Source of the DNA: an uncultured Ligilactobacillus sp.
GTDB taxonomy: Bacteria; Bacillota; Bacilli; Lactobacillales; Lactobacillaceae
NCBI GenBank assembly: GCA_934215475.1
Contig: CAKPZY010000004.1
Location: forward strand, 10,389 to 74,388
Length of the DNA: 64,000 nt
Reading direction: 5' to 3'
Translations under genes and position numbers: made by a program
The notes under the pieces: generated by a model
Seen by the model: the letters and a program-made list of their open reading frames with translations, nothing else
What the model was told of the DNA's origin: nothing
Databases searched by the model: none
Part shown: positions 16,973-26,464 of the stretch, one piece after another
Position numbering within the stretch: position 1 is the stretch's first letter
Layout: each line of letters opens with the position of its first letter

Positions 16973-19582
16973 TCAGGAGTGCGCTTTTTCTTTTTCTTTC
17001 GCAGTAAATATCAAATTTTGCTGCTCGCCTAGACTGATCTCAACTTCGGAATGGGGTAAAATTTTGCCGGCAATGATCTGTTTAGCCAAAGGCGTTTCTA
17101 CCTGGTCCGTGATAAATCTTTGTAACGGACGTGCACCGTACGCGGGTTCATAGCCGTTTTTAGCTAACCATTCCTTAGCAGGCTCGGAGATCGTCAAACT
17201 TATTTCTTGATCGGCCAATCGTTTCGACAATAAATTAATGAATTTGTCGACTATTTTTTTAATAGCTTCTAAAGAAAGCGGTGTAAACATAATGATATCG
17301 TCGATCCGGTTGAGAAATTCCGGTTTAAAATGTGCTTGAGCAAGTTTCATAACGGCATCATGAGTTTCTTTTGAGATCTGGCCATCTTCACTGACCTGAT
17401 CTAGCAAAATATCCGACCCTAAGTTTGAAGTCATTATCAAAATCGTATTTTTAAAGTCGACTGTCCGACCCTGTCCGTCAGTTAAACGGCCGTCATCTAA
17501 GACCTGCAGTAAAATATTGAATACATCCGGATGGGCTTTTTCAACTTCGTCTAATAAGATGATCGTATATGGGTTGCGACGGACGGCCTCAGTTAACTGC
17601 CCACCTTCCTCGTAACCGACATATCCAGGAGCGGCCCCTACTAATCGAGTGACGGAGATCTTGTCCATGTATTCACTCATATCTAAGCGGACCATATGCT
17701 TTTCTGAATCAAATAAATTTTCAGCCAAAGCTTTGGCTAATTCTGTTTTACCGACTCCAGTTGGGCCTAAAAACATGAATGAGCCTAAGGGACGCGAAGG
17801 GTCTTGCAACCCTGCCCGTGAACGTAAAACGGCGTTGGATACTGCATCGACCGCTTCGTCTTGTCCAATCACCCTGGCATGCAAACTGTCAGATAGATGA
17901 AGCAATTTTTGCCGTTCTCCTTCGACTAGTTTTGCAACAGGGATCCCTGTCGAACGGCTGACGACTTCAGCGATCTCATTTTCTGTGACAGATTCTTCCA
18001 CTAGCCAATTATCAGGCCGGTCACTTTTTTCTAAACTTGCCAGTTCTTTTTCTAACTTCGGGATCGTACCATGCTGTAATTTGGCAGCTGTTTCTAAATC
18101 GTATTTGCTTTCAGCATCTTCAAGTTGATGTTTAGCCTGGTCGATCTCAGATTTTTTATCGCTGACTTTCTTGATGTCTTCTTTTTCGCTTTCCCAGCGC
18201 ATTTTCAGCTGGTTATCTTTTTCGTGTTCATCAGCTAATTCTTTTTGCAATTCTGCCAAGCGCTGTTTGGAGGCTTCATCAGTTTCTTTTTTCAAAGCAG
18301 CTTCTTCGATCTCTAAGCGCATGACAGAACGATTGACCTGGTCCAATTCAGTTGGTACTGAGTTCATTTCCACCCGTATCTCAGCACAAGCTTCATCGAC
18401 AAGATCGATAGCTTTATCAGGTAAAAAGCGATCAGTTATATAGCGATCAGATAATGTTGCGGCAGCAACGAGGGCGTTGTCATGGATCCTGACACCATGA
18501 TGGATCTCATATCTTTCCCGGAGCCCACGCAATATCGCAATCGTGTCTTCCACGGTTGGTTCGTGCACAATGACTCTTTGGAAACGTCTTTCCAGTGCCT
18601 TATCTTTTTCCAAATTTTCGCGGTATTCATCGAGGGTCGTTGCCCCAATCAAATGCAATTCCCCGCGTGCCAGCAATGGTTTCAAAATATTACCGGCATC
18701 CATACTGCCTTCTGTTTTTCCTGCTCCAACGATCGTGTGGATCTCATCAATAAATAAAATGATTTGTCCTTCGCTTTTAGTGATCTCCTTAAGGACGGCT
18801 TTGAGTCGTTCTTCAAATTCTCCCCGGTACTTCGCTCCGGCAATCAGAGAACCCATATCCAAAGAGAAAATCGTTTTATTTTTAAGATTGGCAGGCACAT
18901 CATTTTTGACGATCCTTTGGGCGAGGCCTTCGACTATTGCCGTTTTACCTACCCCAGGTTCTCCGATCAGAACAGGATTATTTTTTGTTTTGCGAGATAA
19001 GATCCGGATCACATCACGGACTTCTTCATCTCGACCAATGATTGGGTCCTGTTTCCCGCTGCGAGCTTCTTTGACAAGATCGATCCCGTATTTTTCCAGA
19101 GCCTTGTATTGTGCTTCTTGATCCTTTGAAGTCACATGCTCGCCTCCCCGCGCTTTTGTGATGACATTACGCAATTGGTCTTCAGTCAAGCCGTTTTTAA
19201 CTAGATATTCGGTCAATGGATGAAATTTAAGTTTCATCAATGCCAGTAACAAGGTATCGATAGCAACATATTCATCCCCAAGCTCTTGTTTTAATTTATC
19301 TGCGTTTTGCAATAGTTGCACTAAATTTTGACTAAACGTTTGTCCATAGGCAACATTGCCCGAAACAACTGCGATCGCATCAAGCTGCTGATCGACTTCT
19401 TGCTCAAATTTATGAACGTCGATCCCTGCCTTTTGATAGATGTCAGTCGCAAATTCTCCCGGTTGAAGCAAAAATTTAAACAAATGGGCAACGTCGATCT
19501 CTTGGTGCTTGCGAGTCACCGCGATTTGCTGGGCTTGTCCGAGTGCCTCTTGCACTGCATTGGTCAAGCTTTCGTTATTCAT
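16973..19582 (-). CDS. clpB: ATP-dependent disaggregase ClpB
   Basis: An AAA+ hexamer that pulls proteins out of aggregates together with DnaK. The 869-residue protein has the Clp N domain ([29 protein letters not shown]) and first ATPase domain with [16 protein letters not shown] and the [11 protein letters not shown]alker B. A long M-domain coiled coil follows at about 410-520 ([18 protein letters not shown]). The second ATPase domain has [18 protein letters not shown], and the C-terminus has [15 protein letters not shown]. The M domain separates it from ClpC and ClpE, which lack one this long. AAGGAGAAG precedes the ATG. A CtsR-type operator and a palindrome over the -10 box lie upstream. 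Confidence 0.97.
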   Translation of the reverse strand: MNNESLTNAVQEALGQAQQIAVTRKHQEIDVAHLFKFLLQPGEFATDIYQKAGIDVHKFEQEVDQQLDAIAVVSGNVAYGQTFSQNLVQLLQNADKLKQELGDEYVAIDTLLLALMKLKFHPLTEYLVKNGLTEDQLRNVITKARGGEHVTSKDQEAQYKALEKYGIDLVKEARSGKQDPIIGRDEEVRDVIRILSRKTKNNPVLIGEPGVGKTAIVEGLAQRIVKNDVPANLKNKTIFSLDMGSLIAGAKYRGEFEERLKAVLKEITKSEGQIILFIDEIHTIVGAGKTEGSMDAGNILKPLLARGELHLIGATTLDEYRENLEKDKALERRFQRVIVHEPTVEDTIAILRGLRERYEIHHGVRIHDNALVAAATLSDRYITDRFLPDKAIDLVDEACAEIRVEMNSVPTELDQVNRSVMRLEIEEAALKKETDEASKQRLAELQKELADEHEKDNQLKMRWESEKEDIKKVSDKKSEIDQAKHQLEDAESKYDLETAAKLQHGTIPKLEKELASLEKSDRPDNWLVEESVTENEIAEVVSRSTGIPVAKLVEGERQKLLHLSDSLHARVIGQDEAVDAVSNAVLRSRAGLQDPSRPLGSFMFLGPTGVGKTELAKALAENLFDSEKHMVRLDMSEYMDKISVTRLVGAAPGYVGYEEGGQLTEAVRRNPYTIILLDEVEKAHPDVFNILLQVLDDGRLTDGQGRTVDFKNTILIMTSNLGSDILLDQVSEDGQISKETHDAVMKLAQAHFKPEFLNRIDDIIMFTPLSLEAIKKIVDKFINLLSKRLADQEISLTISEPAKEWLAKNGYEPAYGARPLQRFITDQVETPLAKQIIAGKILPHSEVEISLGEQQNLIFTAKEKEKAHS

Positions 19583-19639
19583 ATCCGCTTCACTTCTCCT
19601 TTTAACTAATAATAAACAGGTTAAGGTTCTTGTTTTTCA

Positions 19640-19656
19640 AGGCTTTAATTAAGCCT
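19640..19656 (-). other. Small hairpin in the clpB leader
   Basis: AGGCTT and AAGCCT arms around AATTA form a short palindrome between the presumed start of transcription and the clpB ribosome binding site. It has no T-run, so it is not a terminator. It might affect mRNA stability or translation. Confidence 0.35.
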
Positions 19657-19663
19657 GACTATA

Positions 19664-19683
19664 TTATACAAAATTTTGTACAA
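19664..19683 (-). promoter_or_regulatory. clpB -10 region inside a near-perfect 20-base palindrome
   Basis: On the minus strand TTGTACAAAA is followed directly by TTTTGTATAA, an inverted repeat with one mismatch. The TATAAT at 19662-19667 overlaps its right half, so a protein bound here would block the promoter. It is not the CtsR heptad pattern. Confidence 0.5.
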
Positions 19684-19698
19684 GATGCTATTAAAAAG

Positions 19699-19715
19699 TC
19701 TTACCTTCTTTGACC
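19699..19715 (-). promoter_or_regulatory. CtsR-type heptad operator upstream of clpB
   Basis: On the minus strand GGTCAAAGAAGGTAAGA matches the CtsR direct heptad repeat (GGTCAAA, three bases, GGTCAAA). The first heptad is perfect and the second has two changes. CtsR represses clp genes in Firmicutes, and the position just upstream of the clpB -10 box fits. It predicts heat induction of clpB. Confidence 0.8.
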
Positions 19716-19755
19716 AAAGCGCTATATCAACTTTTAAGCGGTGCTTTTATGACAG

Positions 19756-19792
19756 AAAATAAAAAGCAGCGGCCTAAAAAGACACACTGCTT
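19756..19792 (-). terminator. Terminator after pepT
   Basis: On the minus strand AAGCAGTG pairs with CGCTGCTT (one G-U pair), followed by TTTTTATTTTCT. It lies 19 bases after the pepT stop and before the clpB control region. Confidence 0.8.
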
Positions 19793-19810
19793 GAACTATT
19801 ACCTGTCCGG

Positions 19811-21052
19811 TTATTTTTCACTTATTATTTTTATGATCTCTAAGACGACATCGGTTGCTTTTTCCATTGTTTGTTCTGAAATAAATTCAAAACGGGCATG
19901 CATATTTTCTGGGCCTGCAAAGAGGTTCGGTGTTGGTAACCCCATAAAGGAGATCTTAGACCCATCAGTTCCGCCACGAACGGGTGCGATCAACGGCTTG
20001 ATAGCCAAATCTTCCATAGCCTCTTTGGCTAGATCAACTACCGTCATATCTTTTTCAATGACTTCACGCATATTGTAATATTGGTCCTTCATGTTTAATA
20101 CCACGCGTTTTACATCGAATTGCTCATTCATTTTACTTACAATGTTTTTGATCAACTGTTTGCGCTCTTCAAATTTATTTCTGTCATGATCACGAATAAT
20201 ATACGTCATTTTGGCTTGATCAACTGTGCCATTGATGCTCAATAGATGGAAAAACCCTTGCCGCCCATCAGTCTTTTCCGGGACTTCCGCACTTGGAAGA
20301 TGGTTCTCAAATTCCACGGCTAACTTCAGTGCGTTGATCATTACCCCTTTAGCGGTTGACGGATGAACGTCTTTACCTACGAAAGTGATTGTTGCTTGGG
20401 CAGCGTTAAATGTTTCATACTCTAGTTGGCCTAAAGGACCACCATCAACCGTATAAGCAAGATCAGCACCGAAGTCTTTGACCTCGAACCGGTCCGCTCC
20501 GGTACCAATTTCTTCATCTGGTCCAAAAGCTACTTCAATTTCCCCATGTTTGATTTCCGGATTCTTAGCAAGGTATTCCATAGCAGTGATGATCTCAGCC
20601 ACGCCAGCCTTATCATCTGCTCCTAGGAGAGTAGTTCCATCAGTGGTGATCAAATCATTTCCCTCATAATTTTTCAAATTTGGAAATTCATCTGTTGTTA
20701 ACGAATAGCCGCTGCTCCCCAATTTGATAGCAGAGTGTCCATCATAGTTTTTGGCCACCTGAGGCGAAACATTTTTGGCGTTAAAATCGGCAGTATCGAT
20801 GTGCGAGATAAAACCAACCTTTTTGACATTTCTACCAGCTGGCAAATTACTTGGTAAAGAAGCAAAAACATAGCCGCTTTTAGGGGCGATCCGGACGTTG
20901 AATAAACCAATCTCGTTTAGCTCCAGCACAAGTTCATTTGCAAACTCAACTTGATTTTGCGTCGAGGGCACTGAGGTTGATTCTTCGTCAGAACGGGTTT
21001 CTTTGCGAACATATTTCAAAAAACGTGGAACAAGTTTGTCATATCGTGTCAT
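19811..21052 (-). CDS. pepT: Peptidase T (tripeptide aminopeptidase)
   Basis: A cytosolic Zn metallopeptidase of the M20B family that removes the N-terminal residue of tripeptides. It is part of the peptide-use pathway of lactic acid bacteria. The 413-residue protein has the metal-binding FISHIDTADF, the bridging-Asp segment LLGADDKAGVAEI, FGPDEEIGTGADRF with the catalytic Glu pair, YTVDGGPLG, and PVRGGTDGSKISFMGLPTPN near the C-terminus. The chosen ATG (MTRYDKLVPRF) follows AAGGAGA. An upstream in-frame start eight codons earlier has no ribosome binding site. Confidence 0.96.
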   Translation of the reverse strand: MTRYDKLVPRFLKYVRKETRSDEESTSVPSTQNQVEFANELVLELNEIGLFNVRIAPKSGYVFASLPSNLPAGRNVKKVGFISHIDTADFNAKNVSPQVAKNYDGHSAIKLGSSGYSLTTDEFPNLKNYEGNDLITTDGTTLLGADDKAGVAEIITAMEYLAKNPEIKHGEIEVAFGPDEEIGTGADRFEVKDFGADLAYTVDGGPLGQLEYETFNAAQATITFVGKDVHPSTAKGVMINALKLAVEFENHLPSAEVPEKTDGRQGFFHLLSINGTVDQAKMTYIIRDHDRNKFEERKQLIKNIVSKMNEQFDVKRVVLNMKDQYYNMREVIEKDMTVVDLAKEAMEDLAIKPLIAPVRGGTDGSKISFMGLPTPNLFAGPENMHARFEFISEQTMEKATDVVLEIIKIISEK

Positions 21053-21238
21053 AAAATATTCTCCTTGTATTGACAATAACTATTGGGACAGTTACGCGTG
21101 CAGAATAATAAACATAAAACTATTTACGTATTTTAACAGAAGCCTGCAAAAATGCAGTTTGCATAAAAATGTGAAACAAACGCTCGCTAATTTGCTTCGA
21201 GCTTGTGTATCATAACTTTAAACAAAATACGCAGGACA

Positions 21239-22354
21239 TTATATAAACAGAAAAGGATCGGTGTTTACGGTAGACGCAATTACTCGGATCGGCCAATGAT
21301 TTTTTTTCGCCCAATCAGAAAACATTCTTTTTAAGTGAGGTTGGCAAACCCATTCAAAATGGTGGCCGGGGTCGATCACATTAAGGCCGCTAGCTAACAT
21401 GTCATGTGCTGTATGATAACTGACATCTCCAGTGACATACACATCTGCATTTTTACTTAGTGCGCTGGGATAAAATTTGGCCCCGCTCCCCCCAAGGACT
21501 GCGACTCTGTGTATTTTTTGTTTCACATTATTTGTAACCACACGCAAACCTGAAATTTTAAAAGCTTTTTTGCACTCTTGTACGAAATCTGCTAGGGAAA
21601 GCTCTTTACTTAACTCGCCAATGCGACCCATTCCATATTTTACACCCGAACCTTCAACCGCGTAGAGATCAAATGCAATTTGTTCATAAGGATGGTTGGC
21701 ATACATTGCCGCGAGGACCTGCTCTTTTTTGCGGGCTGGAAAAATGACCTCGACTTTTTCTTCGGCAGTTTTTTCTAGTTCTCCTTTTTTACCATGGTAT
21801 GGATGGGCTTTGTCGCCTGGTAAAAAACGACCTGTCCCTGGCACAGAAAAAGAACAGTTAGAATAATTTCCGATTGACCCCGCACCAGCAGTTGCCAAAC
21901 CGTTTCTTAGCTGCTCAGCATTTTTTTTTGGCACAAATACGGCCAGTTTATATGTTTTCTCCTCTTGCGGCCCCAGCAACGGTGAGATATTTGTTAAATT
22001 AAGTTGCTCAGAGATCCAATCATTCATCCCCCCCGGAGCGTTATCCAGGTTAGTATGCGCAGCGTAAACCGTGATATTATTCTTGATCAATTCAGCATAC
22101 ATTTGATTTTGCGGAACACTCAGGTCAAAGCTCGAAACGGGATGAAACACTGCTGGATGATGAGCAAAAATAAAGTCTACCTGGTTAGCCACAGCTTCTG
22201 TTACAGTTTGCGGCCTAACATCAAGGGTCACCATCATCTTATGCACCGGTGCAGATAAGTTGCCCAGCTGTAAGCCTATGGGATCGCCTTTTTCAGCGAA
22301 CTGCTTGGGTGCAAATTCTTCAAATTTAGTGACAATATCACTAACTGTCGTCAT
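21239..22354 (-). CDS. Nif3-like dinuclear metal centre protein
   Basis: A 371-residue member of the Nif3/YqfO family, which forms hexameric toroids with a two-metal site per subunit. Metal ligands are visible in FIFAHHPAVFHP near 60-71, YAAHTNLDNAPGG near 96-108 and, near the C-terminus, GDVSYHTAHDML with GHHFEWVC. Between the halves lies the CutA1-like insert domain found in the longer Gram-positive members (YKLAVFVPKKNAEQLRNGL). It overlaps trmK by 14 bases, a pairing conserved across Firmicutes. A GTP cyclohydrolase I type 2 label is sometimes attached to this family, but is not supported by anything seen here. Confidence 0.92.
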   Translation of the reverse strand: MTTVSDIVTKFEEFAPKQFAEKGDPIGLQLGNLSAPVHKMMVTLDVRPQTVTEAVANQVDFIFAHHPAVFHPVSSFDLSVPQNQMYAELIKNNITVYAAHTNLDNAPGGMNDWISEQLNLTNISPLLGPQEEKTYKLAVFVPKKNAEQLRNGLATAGAGSIGNYSNCSFSVPGTGRFLPGDKAHPYHGKKGELEKTAEEKVEVIFPARKKEQVLAAMYANHPYEQIAFDLYAVEGSGVKYGMGRIGELSKELSLADFVQECKKAFKISGLRVVTNNVKQKIHRVAVLGGSGAKFYPSALSKNADVYVTGDVSYHTAHDMLASGLNVIDPGHHFEWVCQPHLKRMFSDWAKKNHWPIRVIASTVNTDPFLFI

Positions 22355-23048
22355 TGACTAACACTCCTTTGATTTGTGCTATTTTATCTGAAACTTCTTG
22401 AAACTTAGTTGAAGTATCTCTTTTAGCATGTTTTAGGGCTCTTAGGACCTTCTGGGACCGCTGTAATTCTTGTGTCCATTTTTCGACAAAGGCTGGTTCC
22501 TTACGGTGCATTAAGAATGGACCAAAAGCTAACTCATCAACACTTAACTTGTGCGTGTTTACGTCAGGTTGTGCGACGATTATTTCGTAAATGTGTTTGT
22601 CCTCTTTTAAGATTTCCTCTTGACTGATCAAATATGAATGGTCTTGAATCCACTTTCGTACAGCACAAGCACCGACATTCGGCTGTAAAATGAGCAGCGG
22701 CGCATTTTTTAATTTGTCAGCTCCAGCCTTTAATATACTTACGATCAAAGGTCCACCCATTCCGCAAATGGTGATCGTGTCAATTGCATCTTCTGTAGAA
22801 TATGCCTCTAAGCCGTCGGCCAAGCGAGAATGGACGATGTCGTCCATATCAGCATGTGCTATTACTCGACTGGCATTTTTGTGCGGTCCCGCTGCTACTT
22901 CGCCAGCGACGGCGTAAGAAATCAATCCTTTTTTAGCCAAATAAACGGGAAGGTATGCGTGGTCGGAACCTATGTCTGCCAACCTGGCCCCACCTGGTAC
23001 ATATTGCGCGACGTGAAGCAGTCTTTGTGATAATTTATTCGCATCCAT
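22341..23048 (-). CDS. trmK: tRNA (adenine-22-N1)-methyltransferase TrmK
   Basis: Methylates N1 of adenine 22 in the D-loop region of some tRNAs using S-adenosylmethionine. The 235-residue protein has the Rossmann SAM motif ARLADIGSDHAYLPVYLA near 21-38, TITICGMGGPLIV near 93-105, and LLILQPNVGACAVRKW near 117-132. The C-terminal coiled-coil part (EKWTQELQRSQKVLRALKHA) is typical of the family. It sits downstream of rpoD, beyond a terminator, and is coupled to the Nif3-like gene. Confidence 0.94.
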   Translation of the reverse strand: MDANKLSQRLLHVAQYVPGGARLADIGSDHAYLPVYLAKKGLISYAVAGEVAAGPHKNASRVIAHADMDDIVHSRLADGLEAYSTEDAIDTITICGMGGPLIVSILKAGADKLKNAPLLILQPNVGACAVRKWIQDHSYLISQEEILKEDKHIYEIIVAQPDVNTHKLSVDELAFGPFLMHRKEPAFVEKWTQELQRSQKVLRALKHAKRDTSTKFQEVSDKIAQIKGVLVNDDS

Positions 23049-23159
23049 TCGACGTGTGTAACTCCTTAATTTAGTCAGTAATTTAATTTTACATCATTTA
23101 AAACGCCTTTGAAGTAAAAACTCGAATGCTGTTTTATAAACGCAAAATCTATTTTCTAT

Positions 23160-23188
23160 GTAAAAAGGACCGAAATTTTCCGGCCCTT
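23160..23188 (-). terminator. Terminator after rpoD
   Basis: On the minus strand AAGGGCCG pairs with CGGTCCTT (one G-U), loop GAAAATTT, then TTTTTAC. It separates the dnaG-rpoD unit from trmK. Confidence 0.85.
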
Positions 23189-23229
23189 CTCTTTTGCCCG
23201 CATTATTATCTTTAGCAGGCGATATTAAG

Positions 23230-24339
23230 TTAATCCAAAAAATCTTTTAACTGTTTTGATCTCGAAGGGTGACGAAGTTTACGCAGTGCTTTTGCTTCGA
23301 TTTGGCGGATCCTTTCACGAGTCACTCCAAAAACACGACCGACTTCTTCCAAAGTCCTTGTCCGACCATCATCTAGACCGAACCGCAAACGTAAAACATT
23401 TTCCTCACGATCAGTCAACGTATCCAAAACACTTTCCAATTGTTCTTTCAATAATTCATATGCTGCATGGTCTGCTGGACTTGTCGCATCTTGATCTTCG
23501 ATAAAGTCGCCTAGGTGAGAATCGTCTTCTTCACCGATAGGCGTTTCTAAAGATACCGGTTCCTGTGCAATTTTTAATATCCCGCGAACTTTTTCGGTTG
23601 GCATATCCATCTCAGCACCAATTTCTTCTGGAATAGGTTCGCGTCCCAAATCTTGCAAAAGTTGGCGTTGGATCCTGATCAATTTATTGATGGTTTCCAC
23701 CATATGAACAGGTATCCTAATGGTCCGCGCCTGATCCGCAATTGCACGCGTAATAGCTTGACGGATCCACCAAGTAGCATAAGTGGAGAACTTGAATCCC
23801 TTACGATAATCAAATTTTTCAACGGCTTTCATGAGCCCCATGTTGCCTTCTTGGATCAAATCAAGGAAAGACATCCCACGTCCAACGTAACGCTTAGCTA
23901 TTGATACAACTAAACGAAGGTTAGCTTCAGCTAAGCGCTGTTTTGAATATTCGTCTCCTCGTTCGATCCGCAAAGCTAAGGCGATTTCTTCATCAGCCGT
24001 CAGTAGATCGACTCGACCTATTTCTTTAAGATACATCCTTACTGGATCATTGATTTTTACACCAGAAGGCGCAGACACGTCTTTTTTGGCTTTTTCAGCC
24101 TGCTTAGATGCGACTTTTAAGGCATGTTCGCTTGGTTCGCCTTTTTCATCTACGACTGAAATACCTGCATCTTCGACTGATTCAATCAACTTGTCCATAT
24201 CATTTGCATCTAATTGATAGGGTTCGACCAGCTGTTTAGACAAGGTCGAGTACTTGATCTGTTTCTTTGGCTTATATTTATGAATCAAACCACGCAATTC
24301 TTTTTTATACTGTGTTATCTTCTTATTCTCTTCTGCCAA
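23230..24339 (-). CDS. rpoD: RNA polymerase primary sigma factor (sigma A)
   Basis: The housekeeping sigma factor that directs RNA polymerase to TTGACA/TATAAT promoters, many of which are visible in this window. The 369-residue protein has region 1.2 ([21 protein letters not shown]) and region 2 with [20 protein letters not shown]. The core-binding and -10-reading segment [19 protein letters not shown] and [15 protein letters not shown] follow. Region 3, and region 4 with [20 protein letters not shown], complete it. Its start is TTG, with AAGGAGGA nine bases upstream, directly after the dnaG stop. dnaG-rpoD is the conserved Firmicute macromolecular-synthesis arrangement. Confidence 0.97.
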   Translation of the reverse strand: MAEENKKITQYKKELRGLIHKYKPKKQIKYSTLSKQLVEPYQLDANDMDKLIESVEDAGISVVDEKGEPSEHALKVASKQAEKAKKDVSAPSGVKINDPVRMYLKEIGRVDLLTADEEIALALRIERGDEYSKQRLAEANLRLVVSIAKRYVGRGMSFLDLIQEGNMGLMKAVEKFDYRKGFKFSTYATWWIRQAITRAIADQARTIRIPVHMVETINKLIRIQRQLLQDLGREPIPEEIGAEMDMPTEKVRGILKIAQEPVSLETPIGEEDDSHLGDFIEDQDATSPADHAAYELLKEQLESVLDTLTDREENVLRLRFGLDDGRTRTLEEVGRVFGVTRERIRQIEAKALRKLRHPSRSKQLKDFLD

Positions 24340-24352
24340 GGCGAGGTCCTCC

Positions 24353-26221
24353 TTATATTGCTGAAATGCCAGCTTGTTTACGTTGTAATAGTTTGATCAA
24401 TTTGATAGTCAGCTCAACCACAGCATCTTGATCATTCATTCTTTTCGCACGCGCAAGTTTGGAGTTTGTGGCGTGGATCTTTTGTTCAAGAGGAGAAGCT
24501 TCTAAAATCAACTTCAAACAGTCGTTTAATTCTTGGTCACTGGCTTGCTCATTAAAGTTATTCATTTCAAGCCCAACTATGATATCTTGTAAACCACTTT
24601 CTTGAACAAAGTCCAGGAATGCTGCACTGTCGTATTTTTTGTGTTGGTTAAAGAAACCTTGAGCCAATAGATATAATGTTTGGTAGCTCTCATGGACAAA
24701 ACTGAAATCAGGAATATTGGCGATCTTTAACCACGTACTATGGTCATGCAAAATTCGATACAATAATAATCTTTCTGCTTTTTCAATGCGGGAGTAATGA
24801 ATAGGTGCTTGAGTACTTGATTCTATGAGCGGTCTTTCTTGCTTCTGAATGTTTCGTTTTTTTTGACCACCAGCCCTTTCTTTGAAAGAAGCACGCAATC
24901 CCTTTATTTGTGATTCTAATGTGTTTTTGTCTAAATTAAATCTTTGAATAAGCCTATTCGAATACAAATCTCTTTCGATCGGGTCATCGGTCCGAGCTAA
25001 TTGTCGAAGAATGTCATCTATATACCCTAACTGATCCTGCTCATTATCTAAATTTCGTCCTTGCTCATAAAAACGCAGATAAAAAGCCAGCTCTCCTTCT
25101 TTACCTTTTTTGGCACGCTCAAAAAACTTTCGTTCACCATATTTTTTAACATATTCATCGGGATCAAGCTTTTCTGGTAAAGCAATCACGCTCAATTTGA
25201 ACTTACCTATAGAACGCAACAACTCTAGCGCACGTTTAGTAGCATTTTGTCCTGGTTCATCACCATCATAGCAAATACTAATATTTTTTGAAACGCGAGC
25301 CAACATATAAATTTGCTGCTCAGTCAAACTGGTGCCCATTGAGGCAACCCCATTTGTGATGCCTGCTCGATAAGCAGCCAAAACATCCATAAAACCCTCA
25401 AATAAAATAATATTTTTTTCACTATGGACAACATTTTTAGCTTTATCAAAATTAAACAAAACATTTCGTTTATTAAAGATTTCAGTTTCTGGTGAATTCA
25501 GATATTTAGGTGCACTAGCATTTTTGTTCAACAAACGCCCAGAGAAGGCAATCACTTGTCCCCCTGCATTTCTGATAGGGAACATAATACGGTCAATAAA
25601 ACGATCGCTCAACTGGCCATCGTGTTTTTCCACAAATAAACCTGTTTTTCGTAATTGCTGATAGTTTGGCTGGTGCTCATCAAAAAAAGGCAGGAGCAGC
25701 TTTTTTTCCGGAGCGTATCCTAAACCAAACTCATCGATCAATTCATCAGTTAAACCACGCTCATGCAAATATTCAAGAGCCCTTCCCCCAATTTCAGTAC
25801 TGACCAAGATATGATGATATAACTCAGCGGCTTCATGGTAATAATTTTTGATTGCAGTTTTTTCAGGGTTGGATTCACTCGAATCATTCCCGAATCCGCC
25901 AGAATGGATATCTGTAATATATTCTTGAGAAATAGTTATATTTCCTAATTCTGCTACTCGGATCACGGACTCTGGGAAACTAATGTTTTCCAATTCCATG
26001 ATGAATTTAAATACATTTCCACCTCTATGACAGGAAAAGCAATTAAAGATCTGTTTTTGCTCATTCACTGAAAATGATGGTGTCTTTTCTGTATGAAAGG
26101 GACACAAACCAAACCAATTTTTTCCTGAACGATGCATTTGAACGAATTGTTCGACGATATCTAAAATATTGACTTGTGAACGGACATCATCGATCACTTC
26201 TTCAGGGATCCTTTTGCTCAC
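24353..26221 (-). CDS. dnaG: DNA primase
   Basis: Synthesises the RNA primers for DNA replication at the fork. The 622-residue protein has the CHC2-type zinc finger ([13 protein letters not shown] to CFSCHRGGN, residues about 41-66). The Toprim catalytic domain follows, with [16 protein letters not shown] (catalytic Glu) and [16 protein letters not shown] (the DxD pair). A C-terminal helicase-interaction region is less conserved. The start is GTG with GAGGTGA upstream. The hairpin just before the gene may be the end of the glyS unit or a dnaG leader structure. Confidence 0.96.
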   Translation of the reverse strand: MSKRIPEEVIDDVRSQVNILDIVEQFVQMHRSGKNWFGLCPFHTEKTPSFSVNEQKQIFNCFSCHRGGNVFKFIMELENISFPESVIRVAELGNITISQEYITDIHSGGFGNDSSESNPEKTAIKNYYHEAAELYHHILVSTEIGGRALEYLHERGLTDELIDEFGLGYAPEKKLLLPFFDEHQPNYQQLRKTGLFVEKHDGQLSDRFIDRIMFPIRNAGGQVIAFSGRLLNKNASAPKYLNSPETEIFNKRNVLFNFDKAKNVVHSEKNIILFEGFMDVLAAYRAGITNGVASMGTSLTEQQIYMLARVSKNISICYDGDEPGQNATKRALELLRSIGKFKLSVIALPEKLDPDEYVKKYGERKFFERAKKGKEGELAFYLRFYEQGRNLDNEQDQLGYIDDILRQLARTDDPIERDLYSNRLIQRFNLDKNTLESQIKGLRASFKERAGGQKKRNIQKQERPLIESSTQAPIHYSRIEKAERLLLYRILHDHSTWLKIANIPDFSFVHESYQTLYLLAQGFFNQHKKYDSAAFLDFVQESGLQDIIVGLEMNNFNEQASDQELNDCLKLILEASPLEQKIHATNSKLARAKRMNDQDAVVELTIKLIKLLQRKQAGISAI

Positions 26222-26254
26222 GCAATCACCTCAAAATACTTTGACATAAGTGGT

Positions 26255-26284
26255 TAAAAGCCGCACCCAAGATGTGCGACTTTT
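26255..26284 (-). terminator. Hairpin with T-run just before dnaG
   Basis: On the minus strand AGTCGCAC pairs with GTGCGGCT (one G-U) around ATCTTGG, followed by TTTTAACC. It lies 35 bases before the dnaG start and downstream of the stronger terminator after glyS. It may be a second terminator or an attenuator in a dnaG leader. Confidence 0.6.
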
Positions 26285-26408
26285 CCACGGATATTTTTAC
26301 ATAATCAAGTGTAATTTTATAATGAAACCCAAAATGATGCAAGGAAAAGCCCTCAACACAACTACCTTTTGTCAATTTAAATTCAAAAGTAGTTCTTTAC
26401 AAAACCTA

Positions 26409-26441
26409 ACAAAGGCGGAAGAAAAAATTCCTCCGTCTTTG
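26409..26441 (-). terminator. Terminator after glyS
   Basis: On the minus strand ACAAAGACGGA pairs with the opposite arm TCCGCCTTTGT across a T-rich loop, an 11-base-pair stem with one G-U pair. It lies 24 bases after the glyS stop. The downstream T-tract is broken (TTAGGTTTTG). Confidence 0.72.
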
Positions 26442-26464
26442 TTAAAGTTAATTATGTGTGGTTG

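Noticed and set aside
18543-19121. 192-codon plus-strand open frame
   Set aside because: It lies entirely antisense to clpB, has no ribosome binding site and does not resemble a protein family. It is a product of clpB codon use.
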